Positions 10,034 through 20,322 of a stretch of DNA of 64,000 nucleotides are shown one piece after another. The translations under genes were made by a program, and so were the position numbers. Origin of the DNA: Imbricaverruca yamaguchii (lineage: Eukaryota > Arthropoda > Thecostraca > Neoverrucidae); assembly GCA_034440575.1 (NCBI GenBank), contig JAOTOL010001460.1, positions 317,501 through 381,500 of the forward strand. Direction: 5' to 3'. Position 1 is the first letter of the stretch. The number at the start of each line of letters is the position of its first letter. Under the pieces are notes generated by a model that was not told the origin of the DNA, ran no database searches, and worked only from the letters and a program-made list of their open reading frames with translations.

Positions 10034-10961
10034 GCTCCCAAAATAGGTCACAACAAACTAAACTAAGTGAAATCAAGCCATTACAAGGCAAACAAGTTTC
10101 GTATTCATCAAACAACTGCAACATGAATCCTTCCAGAACGGAGAAGTTCATTTGGTGACCAATACTTCTTTGACTGGGAGATCAGGCTTATTCCAAAAGA
10201 AAGAAGTCGCAGCCATCATCCATATCAGTGAATACCAACAATTATCCAACCATCTCAAACCTTCGGAAATAATCAAGGGATCTACGGTAATCCAGTTGCA
10301 CACAGACGACGGGACGACCAAGGCGTGATCCGAGATTGGTATTAGTGCATCATCTAGAGACGGTAAATAACACATTCGGCCAGAATAACACTCATCGGAA
10401 TTCCTCTCTCTTAACTTCATCAACAAGCCGATGTGAAGTCGACTGACAGGGGGCGGGTGATGAAAACGTGTCCTCGTATCTCAATCCAGGAGGAAACACG
10501 GATATATATTGGTTATATTTAGCACTCCCATACACCATACAGCTGCACAAAAATATCCAGCATGCCAACATACAGCTACCGAAAATAATACGAAGTCACA
10601 CTGCATATATTCATTGTTTTCTACACGGAGAGGTTACACCAAATACGACTTCTTGGAATGCTTCATTACCTTTATTTCTGATGTTCGTGATGTTTACATG
10701 TGGCGAGAAAGCAAGCGCAGGATGTGCACGTTTCAATCCCCATCAAACAGCCGTCCACAGCCCTCCCGCACAATCATCTTCAGCGTGCCCGGTCTGCAAG
10801 ATCCAGGTCAGACACAAACTTACAAAGAAACCAGCTCAGACTCAGGCATCACAAACTGCAGCTGAAACCCAGACCTCTCGGGCGCAACAGATGTTGTAAC
10901 CATCGGGCCCAACAACGCTCTCCAGGGGCATTCTTGTCATGGTGGCTCTCTTCGTAGATTT
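10034..10961. other. Intergenic region between convergent HR4 and crustin-like genes
   Basis: No recognised gene. TTTATT at 10671-10676 reads AATAAA on the minus strand and could end the crustin-like transcript, about 570 bp after its stop. Confidence 0.4.
10671..10676 (-). terminator. Candidate poly(A) signal AATAAA for the crustin-like gene
   Basis: Canonical hexamer on the minus strand downstream of the stop at 11248. A nearer signal could exist that I did not see. Confidence 0.35.
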
Positions 10962-11046
10962 ATCTCTTATCGTGGATCTATCTCTCATCGTGGATCGATC
11001 TTTCATCGTGGATCTGTCTTTCATCGTGGATCTATCTCTCATCGGG
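10962..11046. repeat. 18-bp repeat, about 5 copies
   Basis: Units of ATCTCTCATCGTGGATCT with single-base variants. Confidence 0.9.
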
Positions 11047-11247
11047 TCATCCGGCACGAGCTCACGATTCCTCAGACCCCGCGGGCCTCGTCCTGCACCA
11101 CTTCATGCCTGATCCATCCTTCGATCGAACACACCCAAGCCACATCACGCCAACCCCTCGCCTCTGTTCTTCTGGAGCCCGTCAGCCTCCGTCGGCCCTG
11201 TGCCGCGCCCCCCCCCCCCCCCGCCGCCGTCGTCGCCTGGCGCGCGC

Positions 11248-11408
11248 TCAGATCTCGTCGGCGCTCTTGCAGATGTGGTGGCGCACGCACGTGTCGTAAC
11301 AGCACTTGTCACTGGCCGCGCACTGGCCGTCGTGGCCGCACTTGCGGAAGAAGACGTTCCTGTTGCAGAAGAGCCGCACGGGCGGGCACTGGCCGCCATG
11401 GACGTCCG
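11248..11408 (-). CDS. Crustin-like gene, last exon: complete WAP domain
   Basis: Terminal exon (acceptor GTGCCACAG ending at 11409, stop TGA at 11250-11248). It encodes a whey-acidic-protein four-disulfide core. The eight cysteines appear in the order G-Q-C, L-F-C, R-K-C, G-Q-C, K-C-C, D-T-C, H-I-C, including the diagnostic K-C-C-x-D/T-x-C pattern, and the protein ends soon after with A-D-E-I. WAP domains of crustins are secreted antimicrobial or protease-inhibiting modules (family knowledge). The exon begins with two bases that complete the phase-1 codon from the donor at 12257. Together with the upstream four-cysteine exon this gives the 12-cysteine crustin layout. Secretion cannot be checked because the signal-peptide exon is not visible. 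Confidence 0.85.
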
Positions 11409-12256
11409 CTGTGGCACGGAGAACAACACACACGTCGGCGTCAGCTGGCACTACGTCAGTCGCGGGTCGACCGGTGCTGGCCGCTGCCGAGGCTCACCAC
11501 CGTCGGGGCGGAGAGGGGCACGATGATGCAGAGTTGACACGCGCAGTGGCGGCATCAGTGTTTACAACATGTTGAAGGTCACGATGGGATGTGTCCCTTA
11601 AACCTTGTGCAAAAACCTTACGCTCATGACAATGCATGGAGATAATCAACCTGAAGCTCGCTCACACCTTCACACTATCCTCCATAAAATATGTGGTGAC
11701 GCCGATGAATAAAATGCAAGTGCAATTCTTAGTATGCATCGGATGGAAGTGGATAAAGGTGGAAATTAACTGTGAGTAGGTATGGTGCCTGAACAATGCT
11801 CAGGTGCCTCGTGTCTTGGCTGGTGCTCAGTACTTAACAAGCACCACCTAAGGTTTGTTGAGCGCAGGGGCATGGGCCGAGGAAAATTTCGACATGGTGT
11901 TTGAAGATTGTTCTACGGGCACAAAAATGATCAAGGGAAAGGTACTGAAAATTTACGGCGCTGCGGACCGCCGCTTTTCCGTTGTGGCGGAAAAAACCTC
12001 AGGGAGCGTAAAAAGATGCCCCCGAGACGGGGCATTAACGTTAGCTCGTTTGAGACCACCATGACGGATGCTTGATCATTTCTAGCCTGCCCAGTAGTAA
12101 CTTCTTCCAGCCCTGTACATTGATTATTTCTATTGCATAAACAAGCTATTTCTCTGAGGCGACACCCATTTCCTGACTTCCGAACGTACATCCCCACCCC
12201 CATCCCCCATCCATTGCTGCGAGACATACCGCCCACACCTGGTGACTGGTACTTAC
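11409..12256 (-). other. Intron between the two cysteine-rich exons
   Basis: An 848-bp phase-1 intron with donor GTAAGT on the minus strand. The short plus-strand ORF at 11855-12064 has no recognisable product. Confidence 0.75.
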
Positions 12257-12391
12257 GCGCTCCTCTGAGGTTCGAGCCGTCGTCGCAGCAGTAGAGCTCG
12301 TCGTTGTGCGGTCGGCGACACACGTAGCGACACTGGCTGCTCTCCGCTGTTTGCTCAGCCACCGGTTTGTTGTTGATCACCTCTTGATGCA
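12257..12391 (-). CDS. Crustin-like gene, cysteine-rich exon before WAP
   Basis: A 135-bp, phase 1-1 exon (acceptor GACCAACAG, donor GTAAGT). It encodes V-I-N-N-K-P-V-A-E-Q-T-A-E-S-S-Q and then C-R-Y-V-C-R-R-P-H-N-D-E-L-Y-C-C. The C-R-Y-x-C...Y-C-C arrangement is the four-cysteine segment that precedes the WAP domain in crustins, and it is the main reason for calling the gene crustin-like and not a generic WAP protein. The split codons on both sides join in frame. A nearby alternative acceptor (12388-12386) would change only the first few residues. Confidence 0.85.
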
Positions 12392-12681
12392 CTGTTGGTC
12401 ATAAGCTCGGTCACCCGGCTCTGTGGGGGAGGGGCAAGGAATAGGCCAGGAACAGAGGGGTGGGAAGGGCAGGGCACACACCAAGTTGCAGACTGGAAAA
12501 ACAGCTTGTACGAACGTCAGCTGCCGCTAAGGCAGATAATACACCCTACCTATGAAGCAACATATTTATGGATGTCTTAATCATTCCGTGTACCTCATCT
12601 CCGACAAAAAGACGTCGCGTGTTTCGTGATGAGCAATACATCACCGACAGCTGTACAGCCCGAGTCCACTGGTTGTAAGCC
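12392..12681 (-). other. Intron, unique part
   Basis: The 3' part of the intron between exons 13045-13203 and 12257-12391. No other feature seen. Confidence 0.6.
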
Positions 12682-13040
12682 CCACTGATTATCAGACCCT
12701 GAGTACATGCCCACTCACTGTCAGACCCAGGGTACATGACCCTTGTTTATTGGGTGGTTCACGACGCACTTTATGCACGTTCACGGCTAATGGCGCCGCC
12801 CACACTGTTTCGCCGGTGGGCCGCGGGATTGGGAAATGTCCCGAGCGGCGCGAGTGTCGAACCCGGGAACTTTGGTATCCAGACCCCAACACCTTAAGAA
12901 CTCGGCCATCCCCGCCCTAGGGTACATGACCCACTAGCTATCAGACCCAAGGTGCAGGGTCTATTGGCTGTCGGACTTAGGGTGCAGGGTTCACTCACTA
13001 TCGGACCCAGGGTGTAGAGCTCGCTGATTGCCGGACTCAC
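12682..13040. repeat. About 29-bp minisatellite starting at a 5' splice site, split by a SINE
   Basis: Degenerate units of the type CACTATCGGACCCAGGGTGT (plus strand) run from the donor of exon 13045-13203 into the intron. On the minus strand each unit has a GTGAGTG-like core resembling the real donor GTGAGTGAG. A family-B SINE occupies 12743-12918. Confidence 0.75.
12743..12918 (-). mobile_element. tRNA-derived SINE, family B, copy 1, with target-site duplication
   Basis: The minus strand reads a class-II tRNA-like head (GGGGATGGCCGAGTTCTTAA, then a B box GGGTTCGACACTC) and a body ending near GTGCATAAAGTGCGTCGTGA. It matches the copy at 45539-45719. The 14-bp repeat AGGGTACATGACCC flanks it at 12729-12742 and 12919-12932, a clear target-site duplication. 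The A box has decayed relative to copy 2. Confidence 0.92.
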
Positions 13041-13044
13041 TCAC

Positions 13045-13203
13045 CAACAGCGCCAGTTGGATCGTTGGTGTTGACGATGACAACACCCTCGTGGCCGGCT
13101 TGAACGTTGACCAGAGTACCATCGACGTTCTGCTGCAGCTGGTTGCTCTCGATGTTCACCTGGTTGTTGCTGGATTGGGAACCGCCACTGCCGCCCACGC
13201 CAC
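13045..13203 (-). CDS. Crustin-like gene, Asn/Gln/Gly-rich exon
   Basis: A 159-bp phase 1-1 exon between acceptor CGACCGCCAG and donor GTGAGT. It encodes a low-complexity segment opening G-G-V-G-G-S-G-G-S-Q-S-S-N-N-Q-V, with many Asn, Gln and Gly residues and no cysteine. Crustins often carry a glycine-rich region at this place. Here it is polar and amide-rich, so either the gene is an unusual crustin or it belongs to a related WAP family. The frame is continuous with exons on both sides. The acceptor is also the core of the minisatellite immediately upstream. Confidence 0.7.
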
Positions 13204-13562
13204 CTGGCGGTCGTGTCAACCGTCACACTATTGCCACATCGTGGTCGTGAGAACCGTCATACTAGTGCCACCTGGTGGTCGTAAGAACCGTCACACTATT
13301 GCCACATCGTGGTCGTGAGAACCGTCATACTAGTGCCACCTGGTGGTCGTGTTAACCATCACACTAATGCCACCTTGTGGTCGTGCCAAGCATCACATTA
13401 ATGCCACCTCGTGGTCGTGCCGAGCATCACATTAATGCCACCTGGTGGTCGTGCCAAGCATCACCTTAACGCCACCTGCTGGTGGTATCAAGCATCACAA
13501 TAACGGCACCTGGTGGTCGTGTCAAGCATCACAATAACGCCACCTGGTGGTCGTGTAAGCTG
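13196..13562. repeat. 34-bp minisatellite spanning a 3' splice site
   Basis: About ten units of the type GCCACCTGGTGGTCGTGTCA plus AGCATCACATTAAT. On the minus strand each unit reads CGACCACCAG/GTGGCA, nearly identical to the true splice junction CGACCGCCAG/GTGGCG of exon 13045-13203, which forms the edge of the array. Confidence 0.95.
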
Positions 13563-14299
13563 GCACGCTGTTGTAAGTTGGACACCACACCATATCAAGT
13601 GCAATCTATTCGTCGAAACCAGCCTTCAGATGCAAGCGGAAAATGGGCAGGAATACATATGCATTATAGTTATACTATAATACCCTATGGGCAGGAATAC
13701 ATATGCATTTAGAGATGCACATAGATGCATTGAAAGTGTGCATTTCCAGCTTCCATGGTCAGTTTCTAACTTGGATGGTGCATCGACATCCTTTTCACAA
13801 GAATTCGAGTGTTGTTCTCATTAGTGACATTTAAATGAACATTTAAATTGCGGATATTTGTTTTATGGAATCCTGATACCTTAAAAGTGCTTGAAAGTAG
13901 TCCATGGTAGTGTCCATATCCCACTTTATGCCCGCTGTTCTCGCCGAAGACAGTCGAATGTAGTCACCCCACCCCACATCCCCACCCACCCACACCCACA
14001 CTCACCTCCACATCTGCCGACTCAACAAAGCGTTCTGGAAATAATTAATGCTGATTGACCTGACATTGTTGGTGTGCTATCTCAATAAGCGTACAGTTTC
14101 GCCACAGGGTCCATGTCGCAACAAGTTTCCACGGATGGTTTGCTTGGTCAGGTGACCAACTCGTAGATGGCCTCAACTTTTTGCGACAGAGTACACGTCG
14201 CAAAAAGTTACCACGGATGGTTTGCTTAGTCAGGTGGAAAATGCGTGGTGTGTGCCTGGGTGCTGGGGTCGATGTGGAGGGAAGGATGGGGAGGCTAAC
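13563..14299 (-). other. Crustin-like gene intron, unique part
   Basis: No exon seen. At 14112-14152 and 14197-14237 a 41-bp segment containing CCACGGATGGTTTGCTT occurs twice. Confidence 0.5.
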
Positions 14300-14461
14300 C
14301 TGTGGCTTCCTGTGCGGCCTGTATCAGCGCCTGGTTGTTTGTGACTTGCGTGGCTCCTCCCAGTCCCGACTGCTCCTGCACACTGATCGCTGTCGCCTGT
14401 CCAGTGTTGAGCTGGGCACCGTCCCCGGTAGACTGCTGGTTACTGGTAGCGCTGGTCTGAC
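14300..14461 (-). CDS. Crustin-like gene, Gln/Thr-rich exon
   Basis: A 162-bp phase 1-1 exon with acceptor CCTGTTCAG and donor GTTAGC. It encodes G-Q-T-S-A-T-S-N-Q-Q-S-T-G-D-G-A then a Gln-, Thr- and Ala-rich stretch ending in Q-A-A-Q-E-A-T. There is no cysteine. It is probably a disordered linker between the signal peptide and the cysteine-rich part of a secreted protein. The codon split by each intron is completed in frame, giving Gly at both junctions. Its acceptor and first bases are copied many times in the array upstream. Confidence 0.65.
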
Positions 14462-14945
14462 CTGAACAGGACACCGATACCTGTTACTGGCGGCATTGGT
14501 CTGGCCTGTGCGGGTCACCGACACCTGTTACTGGCGGCACTGGTCTGACCTGTACAGACCACCGACACCTGTTACTGGTGGCACTGGTCTGACCTGAACA
14601 GGACACCGACACCTGTTACTGGTGGCACTGGTGGGTGGTGGTACTGGTCTGGCCTGTGCGGGTCACCGACACCTGTTACTGGCGGCACTGGTCTGACCTG
14701 TACAGACCACCGACACCTGTTACTGGTGGCACTGGTCTGACCTGAACAGGACACCGACACCTGTTACTGGTGGCACTGGTGGGTGGTGGTACTGGTCTGA
14801 CCTGTGCGGGTCACCGACACCTGTTACTGGTAGCACTGGTCTGACCAGTACAGACCACCGACACATGTTACTGGTAGCACTGGTCTGACCTGTACAGACC
14901 ACCGACACCTGTTACTGGTGGCACTGGTCTGATCTGTGCGGTTCA
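14462..14945. repeat. 44-bp minisatellite spanning a 3' splice site
   Basis: About eleven units of the type GGTCTGACCTGTACAGACCA plus CCGACACCTGTTACTGGTGGCACT in two pieces; two copies carry a GGGTGGTGGTACT insert. On the minus strand several units reproduce CCTGTTCAG/GTCAGACCAG, the acceptor and start of exon 14300-14461. Confidence 0.95.
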
Positions 14946-15636
14946 CCGACACCTGCTACCAGCCACTTCCGCTTTCTTCTCGCACTGCCATTGTGTATGC
15001 TACCGCTGCTGAGCTGTCCTTTGTCATTGCTACGTCAAAGCTAAATAATCAGGGTATTCCCCGTGTAACACCGCATACACTGCACGGTTTTGTATGCATG
15101 GCACAGGCCTTTGTGTACTGTTCTTCTGCAAGATTTCACCACATCCTGACAAGTCACTTCGTGTGTTTGCAACCGTTGGTTTCTACCTGCTCTAATGTGT
15201 TTGTTATTAGCAAGCAGTTCTTTGAGCATTATCACATTGGCATATCGAACTCTGCCTTGCTCCTGTCAACCATGGGCCGGTTATTTTCTAAACTTCCCAC
15301 ACAGACCGGAAACCGCGAGTTACTGCCTGTAGGTTGAAACACACATTTAACGTCGTGTTCGCCGGCATAGATAAGATTTGCTTCACATTCGTTCCTTGAC
15401 TTGGTAATTCCCATGCTCATCAAGGAAAACACATTAGTGAGTAACCACCGACTGCATTATTTCATGCTTTGATATGCACATAAAGTACGTTCAAATAGCA
15501 AGCCGACATGTCACAGTAAACAGCCGACGTGAACATTTCCACCCATTGATGTCGTAGGCGAAGCAATTGTAGCGAATTCATAGCTGATGAGTTTTTGCCC
15601 GAACGAATTCTAGCATCCATATATATAGGTATGTAC

Positions 15637-15705
<69 letters not shown>

Positions 15706-15865
15706 CCCCCCCCAAACAAGCATCGCTTTTGCTCATCAGTATGCATTTTCAGGCATACTATTCTCTTTCGACCAGACGAAATGTGTGGACTGTGCCAATA
15801 CTACGAAATAATTGTATTGGCCAAGAGAGCGTCGGTGTCGTCGGCGGTTCTGTGGCGAGACTCAC
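14946..15865 (-). other. Crustin-like gene intron with AT microsatellite
   Basis: Intron between exons 15866-15991 and 14300-14461, starting at donor GTGAGT on the minus strand. No exon recognised besides the (AT)n tract. Confidence 0.6.
15644..15703. repeat. (AT)n microsatellite
   Basis: About 30 AT units, followed by eight Cs. Confidence 0.98.
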
Positions 15866-15991
15866 CGAACTGGATGCCCGAGGAGGGCGGCGGCGACTGC
15901 CAGCTGGGCCTTCTCGGCTCCGCGTACTGTCCGAACGTGATGGCGGCAGCGCTGTTGCCGGTGGACCGGCCGGGAGCCGGTACCGCCGAGA
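15866..15991 (-). CDS. Crustin-like gene, Ser/Pro-rich exon (5'-most one seen)
   Basis: Probable 126-bp phase 1-1 exon, acceptor GCCGCGGCAG and donor G/GTGAGT. It encodes S-A-V-P-A-P-G-R-S-T-G-N-S-A-A-A, then a Pro/Ser-rich part ending S-G-I-Q-F. The donor phase matches the next exon (Gly created at the join). No signal peptide is included, so at least one more exon should lie upstream, beyond the repeat array. The frame also stays open upstream through the array for more than 1 kb, so the true 5' end of this exon is uncertain. Confidence 0.55.
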
Positions 15992-16004
15992 CTGCCGCGG
16001 CCGC

Positions 16005-18395
16005 CACCACCACTAGTGCACTCCGCCACATGACAGACATCTGCACCAAACGGCACTGGTCAATACACACCGCCGAGACTGTCGCGGCCACCACCACCAC
16101 TAGTGCACTCTGCCACATGACAGACATCTGGACCAAACGGCACTGGTCAATACACACCGCCGAGACTGCCGCGGCCACCACCACCACTAGTGCACTCTGC
16201 CACATGACAGACATCTGTACCAAACGGCACTGGTTAACACCCACCGCCACTAGTGCACCCCGCCACATGGCAGACATATGCACCATACGGCACCGGTCAG
16301 TATCCACCACCACCACTAGTGCACTCTGCCACATGACAGACATCTGTACCAAACGGCACTGGTTAACACCCACCGCCACTAGTGCACTCCGCCACATGGC
16401 AGACATATGCACCATACGGCACCGGTCAGTATCCACCACCACCACTAGTGCACTCTGCCACATGGCAGACATCTGCATCAAACGGCACTGGTCAATACAC
16501 ACCGCCGAGACTGCCGCGGCCACCACCACCACTAGTGCACCCCGCCACATGGCAGACATCTGCACCAAACGGCACTGGTCAATACACACCGCCGAGACTG
16601 CCGCGGCCACCACCACCACTAGTGCACCCCGCCACATGGCAGACATCTGCACCAAACGGCACTGGTCAATACACACCGCCGAGACTGCCGCGGCCACCAC
16701 CACCACTAGTGCACTCTGCCACATGACAGACATCTGCACCAAACGGCACTGGTCAATACACACCGCCGAGACTGCCGCGGCCACCACCACCACTAGTGCA
16801 CTCTGCCACATGACAGACATCTGCACCAAACGGCACTGGTCAATACACACCGCCGAGACTGCCGCGGCCACCACCACCACCAGTACACTCCGCCACATGA
16901 CAGACATCTGCACCATACGACACTGGTCAGTACCCACCACCACCACCAGTACACTCCGCCACATGACAACCATCTGACCGTACGGCACTGGTCTGTACCC
17001 ACCACCACCAGTACACTCCACCACATGACAGACAACTGCACCATACGGCACTGGTCAGTACCCACCACCACCACCAGTACACTCCGCCACATGACAGCCA
17101 TCTGGACCGTACGGCACTGGTCAGTACCAACCACGCACCAGTACACTCCGCCACATGACAGACATCTGCACCATACGACACTGGTCGGTACCCCACCACC
17201 ACCACCAGTACACTCCGCCACATGACAGACATCTGACCATACGACACTGGTCAGTACCCACCACCACCACCAGTACACTCCGCCACATGACAGACATCTG
17301 CACCATACGACACTGGTCAGTACCCCCACCACCACCAGTACACTCCGCCACATGACAGACATCTGCACCATACGACACTGGTCAGTACCCACCACCACCA
17401 CCAGTACACTCCGCCACATGACAGACATCTGCACCATAAGACACTGGTCAGTACCCACCACCACCAGTACACTCCGCCACATGACAGACATCTGCACCAT
17501 ACGGCACTGGTCAGTACCCACCACCACCACCACCAGTACACTCCGCCACATGACAGACATCTGCACCATAAGACACTGGTCAGTACCCACCACCACCAGT
17601 ACACTCCGCCACATGACAGACATCTGCACCATACGGCACTGGTCAGTACCCCCACCACCACCACCAGTACACTCCGCCACATGACAGACATCTGCACCAT
17701 AAGACACTGGTCAGTACCCACCACCACCAGTACACTCCGCCACATGACAGACATCTGCACCATACGGCACTGGTCAGTACCCACCACCACCACCACCAGT
17801 ACACTCCGCCACATGACAGACATCTGCACCATAAGACACTGGTCAGTACCCACCACCACCAGTACACTCCGCCACATGACAGACATCTGCACCATACGAC
17901 ACTGGTCAGTACCCACCACCACCAGTACACTCCGCCACATGACAGACATCTGCACCATACGGCACTGGTCATTGCCAACCACCACCAGTACACTCCGCCA
18001 CATGACAGACATCTGCACCATACGGCACTGGTCAGTACCCACCACCACCACCACCAGTACACTCCGCCACATGACAGACATCTGCACCATACGACACTGG
18101 TCAGTACCCACCACCACCAGTACACTCCGCCACATGACAGACATCTGCACCATACGACACTGGTCAGTACCCACCACCACCAGTACACTCCGCCACATGA
18201 CAGACATCTGCACCATACGACACTGGTCAGTACCCACCACCACCACCAGTACACTCCGCCACATGACAGACATCTGCACCATACGACACTGGTCAGTACC
18301 CACCACCACCACCAGTACACTCCGTCACATGACAGACATCTGTCATGTGCACCATACGACTGCACCATACGACACTGGTCAGTACCCGCCACTGT
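16005..18395. repeat. Large minisatellite, 87-bp units then 63-66-bp units
   Basis: The left part has 87-bp units with CACCACCACTAGTGCACTC, CCACATGACAGACATCTGCA and ACCGCCGAGACTGCCGCGG blocks. The right part has shorter units lacking the last block, with variable CAC runs. Unit lengths are multiples of three, which explains long ORFs on both strands. The 87-bp unit contains, on the minus strand, GCCGCGGCAG/TCTCGGCGGT, the acceptor and start of exon 15866-15991. Confidence 0.96.
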
Positions 18396-19679
18396 CACCA
18401 GTATACATGACGGCTGGTATCCTGCCGAACCTGATGGTTCACCTTAGTGATAGTTTGATAGGGCCAGGGACAGTTAGTAGCGCCGGACGTCCATAAGCTA
18501 TTCTTGCATTTCAAAACAGAGCAACCGAATGCATTATGGGTTCCGTCTTAGCCATGGTATGAACACGGTTTGGTTGGCACATCAAAGTGCACTTAACAAA
18601 AATGTGGTCTGAATCTCAATATTGAATGATTATGCCTGCATTGCTCGAGGAACATCTGTTGAGTGAAGAGGGGAAGTGGGAGGGATGCGATCTGAAGTTT
18701 AAAACATATTTAGGATGGGGCAGAATTTCGCACCGTCGGGGTCAAATTCAGCATTGGAGGGAACATGCCCCTGCAAAGGTGTACAAGGAGAAATCCCTGC
18801 TTCTGGAAATGCACAGGTGGTCTTGGATTTGCTTTCTGTACCGAATACCTCTAGTTCGCCGCGCTTGTGGTCTGAGCTGGAACCGACCACATGCACCGTC
18901 AGGGGGCCCGCCAGCCACAGACATACTGACCTTTGTCCAAGCTCCAACCAGTCCGGCGCTATCCGTACCCCCATTCCCCATTGGCACCCGCTTTCCAGCC
19001 CAACCATCGCAGTGAAACTGGAAACTGTTTGCGAGCTGTCGCAGGTGTTTTTTTCTTTGAAAACAGGCTTTGTGACCTTACCTTCGATCCGAGGCGCCTT
19101 AATTTTGCCCCTGACCCTGACCAGAGACCGTGACCTTGTCTCTAACCAGAAGTATCGTGACCTTACCCTTCACCACAGGCACGGCGATCTTGCCCCTGAC
19201 CAGAGGTATCGAGACTAGGTAGCGTGACCTTACCGTTGACCATGAGCGCCGTGTTAACTCCTTTGTCGATGTACTGCGCTGTTTCCTGTGAGCAGTGACG
19301 CGGTGCTGTTACCTCTGCTGAGACGGTTGGCGGGTTGTCTGGTTGTCCGGTCCTCTAGTCGCCGTCTTCCGCGCACCACCGCCGTCTGACGCGTGCACCG
19401 CTCTCTATGAGCCGACCTGGCCGTGTGGCGGCGGACTTAACCGAGCCGGCCCCCTCACCGCGCCCGGCTGGAAAGGCCCAGTGGCACTGCACTCCCGAGA
19501 ACAAGGACGGCCGCCACTCTACGGGGAGTCGCGCAAACAGGGTACGGTGCGGTGGCGGTGCTTCCTGACTATCGCGTCGGCGGGGCAGGCAGCGGTGATC
19601 TGTCACTGCCCGCTACCCGGACGTCAGTAGGGGCAGATCGCTGCTCGTCACGCGCATGTGGGGACATTTGAACTGGGGT
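18396..19679. other. Unique sequence upstream of the crustin-like exons
   Basis: Expected to hold, or lead to, the first exon of the minus-strand crustin-like gene, but I could not identify a signal peptide. A GC- and CpG-rich block lies at about 19310-19660 and could be a promoter; this is a guess from composition only. Confidence 0.35.
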
Positions 19680-20322
19680 CCGGGCGCTCCTCAGCCAGCG
19701 TCCGGGCGCCCGGCCGCTCCTCAGTCAGCGTCCGGGGCGCCCGCCGCTCCTCAGTCAGCGTCCGGCGTCCTGGGTCGTCCGGCCGCTCCTCAGCCAGCGT
19801 CCGGGCGTCCGGCCGCTCCTCAGCCAGCGTCTGGGCGTCCGGGCGCTCCTCAGCCAGCGTCCGGGCGTCCGGCCGCTCCTCAGTCAGCGTCCGGGGCGTC
19901 CGGCCGCTCCTCAGTCAGCGTCCGGGGTTCCGGTCGCTCCTCAGTCAGCGTTCGTGCATCTGGCCGCTCCTCAGTCAGCGTCGGGGCGTCCGGCCGCTCC
20001 TCAGCCAGCGTCCGGGCGTCCGGCCGCTCCTCAGTCAGCGTCCGGCCGCTCCTCAGTCAGCGTCCGGGCGTTCGGCCGCTCCTCAGCCAGCGTCCGGGCG
20101 TCCGGCCGCTCCTCAGTCAGCGTCCGGGCGTCCGGCCGCTCCTCAGCCAGCGTCCGTGCATCTGGCCGCTCCTCAGTCAGCGTCCGGGCGTCCGGCCGCT
20201 CCTCAGCCAGCGTCCGGGCGTCCGGCCGCTCCTCAGTCAGCGTCCGGGCGTCCGGCCGCTCCTCAGCCAGCGTCCGTGCATCTGGCCGCTCCTCAGTCAG
20301 CGTCCGGGCGTTCGGTCGCGTC
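19680..20322. repeat. 30-bp GC-rich minisatellite, about 21 copies
   Basis: Unit CGGCCGCTCCTCAGTCAGCG plus TCCGGGCGTC, with CAGCCAGC variants and occasional GTGCATCTGG replacements. ORFs in several frames are repeat artefacts. Confidence 0.96.

Noticed and set aside
18396..19680. Signal-peptide exon of the crustin-like gene
   Set aside because: I scanned the minus strand for an ATG followed by a hydrophobic stretch and a donor and found no candidate good enough to report.
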